16,349 bases of DNA from Ignavibacteriales bacterium. GTDB taxonomy: Bacteria > Bacteroidota > Ignavibacteria > Ignavibacteriales > Melioribacteraceae. The notes under the pieces are model-generated. The model saw only the letters and a program-made list of their open reading frames with translations. It did no database searches and was not told the DNA's origin. Location of the stretch: NCBI GenBank assembly GCA_020059785.1, contig JAGVBL010000047.1, positions 1 through 16,349 of the forward strand, read 5' to 3'. Of the stretch, positions 7,855 to 15,033 are shown one piece after another; the stretch's first letter is position 1; every line of letters begins with the position of its first letter. The position numbers and the translations under genes are program-made.

Positions 7855-7862
7855 TATATTTG
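7855..7862 (+). promoter_or_regulatory. Candidate -7 element for the rRNA methyltransferase gene (TATATTTG)
   Basis: A perfect TAnnTTTG match on the plus strand, without a recognisable -33 TTTG. If used, transcription would begin near 7868, downstream of the TTG codon at 7860. This argues for translation from the GTG at 7884. Confidence 0.35.
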
Positions 7863-7883
7863 CACATTAATTTTGAGGAAGCT

Positions 7884-9065
7884 GTGAATAAAATAATTCT
7901 TAAGAAAAACGAAGAAAGAAGAATTAAAAAAGGTCATTTGTGGGTATTTAGCAACGAGATTGATAAGATAGAGCAAAGTGAAGAGTGTAAAGTGAAGAAT
8001 GGTGAATTAGTAGATGTATATGACTTCAGGGGAAATTTTATTGCAAAGGGATTTTATAATTCCAATTCATTAATTGCCGTTAGAATTCTTTCTTACGATA
8101 AAGAGATTAATCTCGCAGCCCTAATTGAAGATAGATTAACAACAGCATTTAATTTCAGGAAATCAGTTTATCCTGAAAGAGAATCATTTAGAATGGTTTT
8201 TAGCGAAAGCGATTTTCTACCCGGACTTATAATTGATAAATATAACAGAACATTTGTACTTCAGGTCTATTCATTCGGTATGGATAAAAATATTGAACTG
8301 ATTAACAGAGTCCTGATCGATAAATTTTCTGCAGAAAATATTTTTACCAGGAACGAAGAATATTTTAGAAAGCTTGAAGGATTGCCGTTTGAAGATAAAG
8401 TTTATAATGGAAACATAAACAGTGAAATTATAGACGATGGTTTTGTTAAGTACAAAATTGATTTTGAAAATTCGCACAAGACCGGATTTTATTTCGATCA
8501 ATGCGATAACCGTGAATTTGCCGGTAAATTATGCCGCGGTAAAGAAGTTCTGGATTGCTTTTGTAATTTCGGCGGATTCGGATTACACGCATTATTTAAT
8601 GGTGCTTCAGGTGTAACATTTGTTGATTCATCCAAACAAATGATTGAAAATGTAAAGAGCAATTATCAATTAAACGGTTTTACTGCAGATGCAAACTTTG
8701 TTGATTCGGATGTATTCGATTACCTGGAAAAATGTATTGGTGAGAAGAGAAAATTTGATATAGTAATAATAGATCCCCCGGCTTTCGCTAAAAATAAAAA
8801 ATCACTTGCAGCAGCTACTAAAGGGTATGAAAAGTTAAATCGTCTTGCAATGGAGATAGTTAATAAAGACGGATTACTTTTTACTTCATCCTGTTCATTC
8901 CATCTTAAGGAAGATCAGTTTTTAGAGATAATTAACAGAGCCGCTCTTAAAGCCGGTAAGAACGTTCAGATCTTCTACTTTAATAATGCTTCAAAGGATC
9001 ATCCGTCATTACCTTCAATGGAGGAAACGGTTTACTTAAAATTTGCGGCGTTAAAAGTTACCTGA
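7884..9065 (+). CDS. rlmI: RlmI-type 23S rRNA (cytosine-C5) methyltransferase with PUA domain
   Basis: A SAM-dependent methyltransferase of the RlmI/YccW family, expected to modify a cytosine of 23S rRNA. From the GTG at 7884 it has 393 residues (E. coli RlmI 396). The N-terminal PUA part reads IILKKNEERRIKKGHLWVFSNEI. A middle EEHVS-like part (FSESDFLPGLIIDKY) and HKTGFYFDQCDNRE follow. The Rossmann methyltransferase has motif I EVLDCFCNFGGFGLHA (221 on), motif IV DPPAFAK (297-303) and the catalytic cysteine in SSCSFHL (C337). A TTG at 7860 gives eight more residues. I prefer GTG because GAGGAA (7875-7880) precedes it, the family start is close to IILKK, and the -7 box overlaps the TTG. Residues 30-40 (EQSEECKVKNG) are encoded by a 14-base GA-rich direct repeat and look longer than the usual loop. 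The exact rRNA target is inferred only from the family. Confidence 0.88.
   Translation: MNKIILKKNEERRIKKGHLWVFSNEIDKIEQSEECKVKNGELVDVYDFRGNFIAKGFYNSNSLIAVRILSYDKEINLAALIEDRLTTAFNFRKSVYPERESFRMVFSESDFLPGLIIDKYNRTFVLQVYSFGMDKNIELINRVLIDKFSAENIFTRNEEYFRKLEGLPFEDKVYNGNINSEIIDDGFVKYKIDFENSHKTGFYFDQCDNREFAGKLCRGKEVLDCFCNFGGFGLHALFNGASGVTFVDSSKQMIENVKSNYQLNGFTADANFVDSDVFDYLEKCIGEKRKFDIVIIDPPAFAKNKKSLAAATKGYEKLNRLAMEIVNKDGLLFTSSCSFHLKEDQFLEIINRAALKAGKNVQIFYFNNASKDHPSLPSMEETVYLKFAALKVT
7975..8002 (+). repeat. Two-copy GA-rich 14-base tandem repeat inside rlmI
   Basis: AAAGTGAAGAGTGT (7975-7988) is followed directly by AAAGTGAAGAATGG (7989-8002), identical at 12 of 14 bases. Both period and wording match the repeat array at 14903-14972, where units such as AGAGTGAAGAGAGC agree at 11 of 14 positions. 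It is translated in frame as part of the PUA-domain loop. Confidence 0.6.
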
Positions 9066-9226
9066 TTCATTGGTATTGTTAAAAAATCTTTCGTCCCGTC
9101 ACATCTAAAATTCATATATTTACCAGCCGAAATTCAACTTTTAACAAAAATTAACAACAATTAAGAAACATTACTCTGCTTCATTTTGTAGAAACAAACA
9201 GTTTTCAAAATAAAAAGGTGGATAAA

Positions 9227-10210
9227 TTGGATATTACAGCTCTCAATGAAAAAATCCGGCGAGAAAGTGAGTTCATCGATATTCTATTAAACGAAGTCGG
9301 ACAGGTTATTATCGGGCAGAAGCAGATGCTCGAACGGCTCGTAATAGGATTATTGGGAAACGGACATATTCTTTTAGAAGGTGTTCCGGGACTTGCTAAA
9401 ACGCTTGCAATTAAATCTCTTGCTTCCTCAATGAAAGCAAAATTCCAGAGAATTCAATTCACACCGGATTTGCTTCCGGCTGATCTTGTAGGAACACTTA
9501 TTTATAATCAGAAGGACGGAAATTTTACTATTAAAAAAGGTCCTATCTTTGCAAATTTTATTTTAGCAGATGAAATTAACCGGGCACCCGCAAAGGTTCA
9601 AAGTGCTCTGCTTGAAGCGATGCAGGAACGGCAAGTTACAATAGGCGAAAATACATTTAAGCTTGATGATCCATTCCTTGTATTAGCAACTCAAAATCCA
9701 ATAGAACAGGAAGGAACATATCCATTACCGGAAGCTCAGGTCGACCGTTTTATGCTCAAGGTTAAGATTACTTATCCTAACCGTGAAGAAGAACAGAAAA
9801 TTATGAAAATGAATTCAACCGGTGAATTACCAACGCCTAATAAAGTAATAAACCCCGATGATATTATTAAAGCGCGAAAATTAGTAAGTGAAATTTACGT
9901 TGATGAAAAAATAGAGAAGTACATTCTTGATATTGTCTTTGCTACAAGAACTCCAAAGGATTATGGATTGGAAGAATTAACTGAATTGATAAGTTACGGT
10001 GCCTCACCCCGTGCTTCTATTAACCTTGCGTTGGGTGCACGTGCAATGGCATTTGTAAGAAGAAGAGGTTATGTAATTCCTGAAGATGTTCGATCTATTT
10101 GTATGGATGTTTTACGCCATAGAATCGCTGTTACTTACGAAGCCGAAGCTGAGGATATTACTTCCGAAACAATTATTTCTAAAATTTTAAACAAGATTGA
10201 AGTTCCGTAA
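9227..10210 (+). CDS. moxR: MoxR family AAA+ ATPase, first gene of the bat operon
   Basis: A cytoplasmic AAA+ ATPase of the MoxR clade, thought to act as a chaperone for the von Willebrand A proteins encoded beside it. Counted from 9218 it shows IIGQ (31-34), Walker A GVPGLAKT (55-62), the F-x-R-I-Q-F-T-P-D-L-L-P-A-D region, Walker B FILADEIN (114-121), RAPAKVQSALLEAMQE, sensor 1 ATQNP (157-161) and PLPEAQVDRFML, with the C-terminal lid SPRASINL and VRRRGYVIPEDV. All ATPase residues are intact. A GTG at 9218 would be the longest start, but it lies inside the ribosome-binding stretch AAGGTGG. I prefer TTG 9227, five bases after that stretch; batC uses the same AGGTGG signal. The leader (9066-9226) holds only a weak -7 match. 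The DUF58 gene follows after a 77-base repeat-containing gap. Confidence 0.92.
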   Translation: MDITALNEKIRRESEFIDILLNEVGQVIIGQKQMLERLVIGLLGNGHILLEGVPGLAKTLAIKSLASSMKAKFQRIQFTPDLLPADLVGTLIYNQKDGNFTIKKGPIFANFILADEINRAPAKVQSALLEAMQERQVTIGENTFKLDDPFLVLATQNPIEQEGTYPLPEAQVDRFMLKVKITYPNREEEQKIMKMNSTGELPTPNKVINPDDIIKARKLVSEIYVDEKIEKYILDIVFATRTPKDYGLEELTELISYGASPRASINLALGARAMAFVRRRGYVIPEDVRSICMDVLRHRIAVTYEAEAEDITSETIISKILNKIEVP

Positions 10211-10222
10211 TAATTTTTTGAT

Positions 10223-10265
10223 CATGCTCTTGATCATGCACATGCTCTTGATCATGAACATGATC
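10223..10265. repeat. GATCATG direct and inverted repeat between moxR and the DUF58 gene
   Basis: CATGCTCTTGATCATG occurs twice without mismatch, at 10223-10238 and 10241-10256, separated by CA. The second copy is followed by AA and CATGATC (10259-10265), so GATCATG-AA-CATGATC is a perfect inverted repeat. Four GATC sites fall within 46 bases (one at 10220 just before the repeat). It may fold into alternative small hairpins in the transcript or bind a dimeric protein. It has no T-run for the plus strand and is not a normal terminator. Confidence 0.7.
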
Positions 10266-10287
10266 GGTAATATATAAGTCAAAATTT

Positions 10288-11163
10288 ATGCTTACAAAAG
10301 AACTGTTAAAACAGGTCAAGCAAATAGAAATCCGCACAAGGGGAATTGTTAATGATGTATTCTCCGGTGAGTATCATTCCGTATTCAAAGGAAGGGGAAT
10401 GGAGTTTTCTGAAGTACGCGAGTATCAAATTGGAGACGATGTTAGAAGCATCGATTGGAATGTAAGTGCACGATTTGGTCATCCATTTATTAAAGTATTT
10501 GAAGAAGAACGCGAACTGACTGTTATGCTGCTTGTTGATTTAAGTGGGTCACTTGTATTCGGTTCAGTTGAAAAGACCAAACAGCAGATTGCGGCAGAGT
10601 TAAGCGCTATTCTTGCATTCTCAGCGCTGAAGAATAATGATAAAGTTGGTTTAATTTTATTTACAGACAGAATTGAGAAATTTATTCCACCTAAAAAAGG
10701 GAAGAGTCACTCATTACGTATTATCAGAGAAGTACTTTCATTCGAACCGCAAGGGAATAAAACAAGCATCCGTTCCGCATTAGAATATTTTAATCATACA
10801 ATTAAAAAGAAAGCAATCGTATTCCTTATCTCCGATTTTTATGATATCGGTTACGAAAAGATTTTGAGAATAGTTGGAAAGAAGCACGATCTGATAGGAA
10901 TTGTATTAAGCGATCCAAGGGAAAAAGAAATTAGCGGTTCAGGATTAATTAAATTCCGTGATGCCGAAACAGGTGATATACGTTACGTTGATACCGACAG
11001 TAAAGATTTTAAATTTCATTTCAGAGAAACTCAAAAACGTTTTGATAATTATAGAAAACAGCTCTTTATCTCGAGCCGGCTGGATTCAATTAATGTTCAA
11101 TCAGGCGGTTCTTATATTAAACCGCTGGTGGATTTTTTCAAAATGAGAGAAAGAAGATGGTAA
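10288..11163 (+). CDS. DUF58 / von Willebrand A-like protein of the bat operon
   Basis: A 291-residue protein of the DUF58 (YeaD2/CoxE-like) family that normally travels with MoxR. The hallmark GRGMEFSEVREYQIGDDVRSIDWNVSAR occupies about 35-62 and is followed by the VWA-like core. A MIDAS-type metal motif DLSGS sits at 84-88, KVGLILFTDRIE follows, and a threonine (NKTSIRSAL) and LISDFYD supply the remaining metal-binding positions. No signal peptide or membrane segment is present, so it is probably cytoplasmic and a candidate partner of the MoxR ATPase. No clear Shine-Dalgarno precedes ATG 10288, perhaps relevant to the repeat just upstream. Its end overlaps the next gene by 7 bases, indicating coupled translation. 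The family assignment is firm; the molecular role is not established. Confidence 0.92.
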   Translation: MLTKELLKQVKQIEIRTRGIVNDVFSGEYHSVFKGRGMEFSEVREYQIGDDVRSIDWNVSARFGHPFIKVFEEERELTVMLLVDLSGSLVFGSVEKTKQQIAAELSAILAFSALKNNDKVGLILFTDRIEKFIPPKKGKSHSLRIIREVLSFEPQGNKTSIRSALEYFNHTIKKKAIVFLISDFYDIGYEKILRIVGKKHDLIGIVLSDPREKEISGSGLIKFRDAETGDIRYVDTDSKDFKFHFRETQKRFDNYRKQLFISSRLDSINVQSGGSYIKPLVDFFKMRERRW

Positions 11164-12104
11164 AAACTTTACGACTCCTTTCGGTTATTTTTCTTTTTTC
11201 ATTCCTATCTTCTTATGCTCAGGAAATGACTGTTAGTGCTTCAACCGATACAAGCAGCTACATGGTTGGCGATTACATAACTTATACAATTGAAATACGC
11301 CACGATAAATATTTTGCTGTTTATGTTCCTTCAATAAAGGATAGTATAAAAGTACTCGATTTTATTAGGGCACTCCCGGTTGAAAAGAAAAACGTTGGAG
11401 AAAATGTTGTTGAGTATCATAAATTTATTTTTTCTAAATATGATTCAGGCAAAGTTACTATTCCACCTATACAAATAGCTTACACCAAATATCAAAGCGG
11501 CAATAAAATTTTCATTAATACTAATCCTGTTTCTATAGTTGTTCACACATTACCGGTTAATACTCAGGAGGATATTAAAGATGTAAAAGAACCGGTTAAA
11601 CTACCTCCCAACTGGTTATTAATCGCTGTTATTATTTTACTTGCTGCCGGATTTTTAATCGGCATCTATTTCTTTTATAAATATTATAAAAAGAAAAAGG
11701 GAGGTGTTGTTGAATCAATACCGGAAATTAAAATTCCGCCTTATGAAGTAGCACTTAATCAATTACATCTGCTTGAAGAGAAAAAATTGTGGCAACAGGG
11801 CTTTATTAAAGAGTATCATTCAGAAATTACGGAAATTATAAGAAGATACTTCGAAGAGAGATTTAATTTCAGGGCTCTGGAAATGACCTCTGCGGAAATA
11901 CTTGCTCTATTAAGTTATCTTGATGATGGTAAATTAATTGTAGATACTGCCAATAAATTTTTTAGTAATGCCGATCTTGTAAAGTTTGCAAAGTTTCAAC
12001 CAATCCCTACGGTTAACGATGAGATGATGAGTCAGGCATTTCAAATTGTTAATGAGACAATTCCAAAACCGGTGGTAGCAGAGGATAACCAAAATGTTCA
12101 ATGA
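11157..12104 (+). CDS. BatD-like exported membrane protein with cytoplasmic tail (DUF4381-like)
   Basis: A 315-residue protein in the slot between DUF58 and batA. It has a signal peptide (MVKTLRLLSVIFLFSFLSSYAQ). An Ig-like beta domain resembling the N-terminal part of BatD follows (MTVSASTDTSSYMVGDYITY, VVEYHKFIFSKYDSGKVTIPPIQI, INTNPVSIVVHTL). Then come a transmembrane helix at about 154-174 (WLLIAVIILLAAGFLIGIYFF) and a basic stop (YKYYKKKKGG). The C-terminal cytoplasmic part (PPYEVALNQLHLLEEKKLW, FIKEYHSEITEIIRRYFEERF, ALEMTSAEILALL) resembles the helical tails of DUF4381/BatD-type proteins. It could present a periplasmic sensor domain while touching the VWA/MoxR partners inside. It overlaps DUF58 by 7 bases and batA by 11 bases, so translation is very likely coupled. 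It is shorter than true BatD, which follows later in the operon. The assignment to a BatD-like group is moderately sure; function is unknown. Confidence 0.8.
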   Translation: MVKTLRLLSVIFLFSFLSSYAQEMTVSASTDTSSYMVGDYITYTIEIRHDKYFAVYVPSIKDSIKVLDFIRALPVEKKNVGENVVEYHKFIFSKYDSGKVTIPPIQIAYTKYQSGNKIFINTNPVSIVVHTLPVNTQEDIKDVKEPVKLPPNWLLIAVIILLAAGFLIGIYFFYKYYKKKKGGVVESIPEIKIPPYEVALNQLHLLEEKKLWQQGFIKEYHSEITEIIRRYFEERFNFRALEMTSAEILALLSYLDDGKLIVDTANKFFSNADLVKFAKFQPIPTVNDEMMSQAFQIVNETIPKPVVAEDNQNVQ

Positions 12105-13089
12105 TATTTCATTTGCTTATCCGTGGATTTTGTATTTGTTAATTTTATTGCCGGCACTCTTTTATTATTTCTGGAGAAAAAGGGATCGGCTTACACCCAA
12201 TATTACTTTTACTTCGATTCAGATATTTAGTGATGTACCTAAAAGTTTGAGAGAAAAATTGATTCATTTACCGGCAATATTAAGAGTTATTGCTATTGCT
12301 CTTCTTATTATTGCATTAGCTCGTCCCCAAACATTTTCCAGCGGTGAAAATATTTACACTGAGGGAATTGATATTGCTATGGTTCTTGATATTTCCGGTA
12401 GTATGCTTGCAGAAGATTTTAAACCGAACCGCCTTGAAGCTGCTAAAAAAGTTATTGACGATTTTATTAAAGGTAGAACCAATGATAAAATTGGTCTTGT
12501 AATTTTTTCCGGTGAGAGTTTTACTCAATGCCCATTAACAATTGATTACTCTGTTCTGCGTAATCTTCTTAAAGAAATTTACAGCGGAATGATTCAGGAT
12601 GGAACCGCTATTGGTAATGCTATTGCAAATGGAGTAAACCGTTTGAAAGACAGCAAATCCAAAAGCAAGGTTTTAATTCTATTAACAGACGGTGTTAACA
12701 ATGCCGGTGAAATTGATCCTGTTACGGCGGCACAAATTGCTCAACAGTTCGGTATAAGAATCTACACTGTTGGAGTTGGAACTATGGGTGAAGCACCGTA
12801 TCCGTTTCAAACACCATTTGGTAAAAGGTATCAAATGGTTCCGGTTGAGATTGATGAATCGTTGCTAAAACAGATTTCGAATATAACCGGCGGAAAATAT
12901 TTCAGAGCAACCAATAACAGAAAGCTGATTGAAATTTATGAAGAGATTGACAGATTGGAAAAAACAAGAGTCGAGATCACTTCCTACCGTCATGCAAAAG
13001 AACTCTACTTTAATTGGGCATTTGCCGGGTTCTTAATTTTATTACTGGAGTTCGGTTTGTCGAGGACTTATTTGAAAAAATTACCATGA
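12094..13089 (+). CDS. batA: BatA, membrane-anchored von Willebrand A protein
   Basis: A 331-residue inner-membrane protein. Two N-terminal hydrophobic segments (YPWILYLLILLPALFYYFW, about 9-27, and LRVIAIALLIIALARP, about 63-78) precede a VWA domain, and a C-terminal helix (LYFNWAFAGFLILLLEFGL) closes it. The MIDAS metal site is complete: DISGS (99-103), T171 in DGTAIGNAI and D199 in LTDGVNNAGEIDP. This layout (aerotolerance regulator N-terminal part plus VWA plus C-terminal helix) is the BatA/BatB design. It starts within the previous gene (11-base overlap) after a GAGG ribosome site. The stop lies in a small inverted repeat (ATTACC/GGTAAT, 13080-13096), followed by 51 bases to batB. In Bacteroides fragilis, bat mutants lose aerotolerance, but how BatA acts is unknown. 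Confidence 0.93.
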   Translation: MFNDISFAYPWILYLLILLPALFYYFWRKRDRLTPNITFTSIQIFSDVPKSLREKLIHLPAILRVIAIALLIIALARPQTFSSGENIYTEGIDIAMVLDISGSMLAEDFKPNRLEAAKKVIDDFIKGRTNDKIGLVIFSGESFTQCPLTIDYSVLRNLLKEIYSGMIQDGTAIGNAIANGVNRLKDSKSKSKVLILLTDGVNNAGEIDPVTAAQIAQQFGIRIYTVGVGTMGEAPYPFQTPFGKRYQMVPVEIDESLLKQISNITGGKYFRATNNRKLIEIYEEIDRLEKTRVEITSYRHAKELYFNWAFAGFLILLLEFGLSRTYLKKLP

Positions 13090-13140
13090 TGGTAATAAAT
13101 AGATTTTTCTAATCATAAATGATCTTGAAATAAAAAATAT

Positions 13141-14187
13141 ATGATTCGTTTTGCAAACATAGAATTTATTTATGCGCTAATTTTAATTCCGGGTCTAATT
13201 GCATTTTTCTGGTACACATCAACCAGGCACAGCAAAATGTTAGAAAAATTCGCCGGAACTAAACTGCATAATATTCTCTTTCCGTTAAGGAGTAAATTCA
13301 AATCGAGTTTTAAGTTTGGTATGTATTTATTGAGCATTACTTTTCTGCTAATTGCTCTGGCTAATCCTCAGGTAGGTACTAAGATAGAAGAGGTTAAACA
13401 AGTAGGAATTGATGTTTACATTTTGTTGGATGTCTCTAAAAGCATGCTTGCAGAAGATATTAAACCGAGTCGGCTTGAAAAAGCCAAATTCGAAATCTCG
13501 AAATTAATTCAACGGTTAAAAGGTGATCGTATTGGTCTAATTGTTTTTGCCGGACAAGCTTATGTACAGATTCCACTAACATCGGATTATGCTGCGGCAA
13601 ACCTCTTTCTCTCTGCAGTTGATGTTAATTCTGTACCTCAGCCCGGTACTGCAATAGGTCCCGCTTTAGAGCTTGCATTAAAATCATTCCGGTACGATGA
13701 CGGTACAAAAAAAGCTATTGTGCTTATCACCGATGGAGAAGATCACGAAGGCGAAATTGATGCTGCCGTCTCCGATGCTAATTCTAAGGATGTTGTAATT
13801 TATGCTATCGGACTCGGATCGCCAACAGGAGTTCCAATTCCTGTTTATAGTCAGGCTGGTGTTCAATCAGGATATAAGAAAGATAACCAGGGAAATATTG
13901 TACTTACCAAGCTTGATGAAGCCACATTAAAATCGATTACCGAAAAGGGGAATGGGAAATATTATCGCGGCTCTAATACCGAAGACGAACTTGAAGCGAT
14001 TTATAACGACCTTTCTAAAATTGAACAATCCGAATATGGTTCTAAAAAAATTACTGAGTATGAAGACCGTTTTTACTATTTTCTTTTGCCGGCTATTTTG
14101 ATTCTATTAATTGACTTTTTTGTTTCATCAAATAAATCTAAGTTATTTATGAGGTTCGAAAAATTGAGAGAGGTGGAACAATCATGA
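13141..14187 (+). CDS. batB: BatB, membrane-anchored von Willebrand A protein
   Basis: A 348-residue paralogue of BatA with the same plan: N-terminal membrane helices (FIYALILIPGLIAFFWYTS, about 9-27, and FGMYLLSITFLLIALANPQ, about 59-77), a VWA domain and a C-terminal helix (FYYFLLPAILILLIDFFVS). The MIDAS residues are all present: DVSKS (97-101), T170 in PGTAIGPALELAL and D198 in LITDGEDHEGEID. The SRLEKAKFEI and GDRIGLIVFAGQAYVQIPLT segments match BatB closely and parallel those in BatA, which points to an old tandem duplication. It is expected to sit in the inner membrane with the VWA domain on the cytoplasmic or periplasmic face (not decided here). Its TGA overlaps the batC ATG in an ATGA junction. 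No good ribosome site precedes ATG 13141, so it may depend on read-through from batA. Confidence 0.93.
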   Translation: MIRFANIEFIYALILIPGLIAFFWYTSTRHSKMLEKFAGTKLHNILFPLRSKFKSSFKFGMYLLSITFLLIALANPQVGTKIEEVKQVGIDVYILLDVSKSMLAEDIKPSRLEKAKFEISKLIQRLKGDRIGLIVFAGQAYVQIPLTSDYAAANLFLSAVDVNSVPQPGTAIGPALELALKSFRYDDGTKKAIVLITDGEDHEGEIDAAVSDANSKDVVIYAIGLGSPTGVPIPVYSQAGVQSGYKKDNQGNIVLTKLDEATLKSITEKGNGKYYRGSNTEDELEAIYNDLSKIEQSEYGSKKITEYEDRFYYFLLPAILILLIDFFVSSNKSKLFMRFEKLREVEQS

Positions 14188-14887
14188 ATAAATATGTATT
14201 GATTATTCTACTCATTATTTCTGTTTTCTCATCAAACTTTGCACAAAGTAAAAGAAGTTTAATTAACGATGGAGTAGAACTCTATAAAAACAATAAATAT
14301 TCTGATGCCGAAGTGAATTTTAAGAAAGGACTTGAAAAGGATGCCGAATTGTTTCATGGTCATTTTAATTTAGGTGATGCTTATTATAAACAGGGAAGGT
14401 ACGATGAGGCAATTCAATCATTTAAAAACTCCCTTGCTCTTACGGAAAATAAAAATGATAAAGCTAAAATTTATCATAATATCGGCAACTCGTTCCTTAA
14501 ATCCCAGAAATATCCGGAAAGCATAGAAGCTTATAAGAATGCGCTTAAACTTAATCCGCAAGATCTTGAAACAAAGTATAATCTTTCCTATGCCTTGAAC
14601 ATGATGAAACAGGATCAGAATAACAACAGCAGCAGCAGCAACAGAATAAAGACAACAAGGATCAGAATAAGGATCAGCAACAGCAGCAAAATCAAAATCA
14701 AAACGATCAGAATAAAGACAAGGATAAGCAGAATCAGGATCAACAGAAACAGCAACAGCCCAAAAACGAAATTTCTAAAAATGATGCCGAGAGAATTCTT
14801 GAAGCATTAAAAAATAATGAACGCGATTTACAGAAAAAATTAAGACAGAATAAAGGTCAACCTGTTGTTAGAGAAAAAGACTGGTGA
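14184..14887 (+). CDS. batC: BatC, exported TPR protein, reading frame broken in the Gln-rich tail
   Basis: A TPR protein of the bat operon. A signal peptide (MNKYVLIILLIISVFSSNFAQ) is followed by three tetratricopeptide repeats (LINDGVELYKNNKYSDAE; HGHFNLGDAYYKQGRYDEAI; AKIYHNIGNSFLKSQKYPES), placing it in the periplasm as a likely scaffold for BatA/BatB. In the original frame the protein ends at 14810 with an odd Arg/Ile/Ser-rich tail. The -1 frame from 14624 instead reads a Gln/Asn/Asp/Lys-rich linker and then KNEISKNDAERILEAL and the end REKDW, stopping at 14885-14887, which is the known BatC C-terminus. Adding one base in AATAACAAC (14619-14627) restores the frame, for example QNK before QQQQQQ, as in later repeats of CAGAATAA. 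The intact product would be about 234 residues. The start has an AGGTGG ribosome site 7 bases upstream. It could be a sequencing indel or a real truncation. Confidence 0.85.
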
Positions 14888-14902
14888 GACTGTAAAGAGT
14901 GC

Positions 14903-14972
14903 AAAGTGTAGAGAGCAGAGTGAAGAGAGCAGAGTGTAGAGAGCAGAGTGTAGAGAGCAGAGTGAAGAGTGA
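14903..14972 (+). repeat. GA-rich 14-base tandem repeat array between batC and batD
   Basis: Five consecutive 14-base units run from 14903 to 14972: AAAGTGTAGAGAGC, AGAGTGAAGAGAGC, AGAGTGTAGAGAGC (twice) and AGAGTGAAGAGTGA. A partial unit (TGTAAAGAGTGC) precedes them. The array fills much of the 146-base gap between batC and batD. One strand is almost pure purine. No hairpin or coding frame explains it. A two-unit relative is found within rlmI at 7975-8002. Confidence 0.85.
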
Positions 14973-15033
14973 AATTTGTTGAATTGGAAATCTGAATAGC
15001 TATTTTGATAATGAAATAATTTTATAGTGATAT

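Noticed and set aside
9115..9122. TATATTTA as the promoter -7 element of the bat operon
   Set aside because: The last base differs from the consensus and the -33 place has only TTTCG. A bat promoter must exist in or near 9066-9226, but I cannot pick it with confidence.
10223..10265. CRISPR array or His/Asp-rich coding segment
   Set aside because: The repeats are only 16 bases with a 2-base gap, so there are no spacers. The reverse strand could read as a short His-rich peptide but has no start signal or flanking coding frame.
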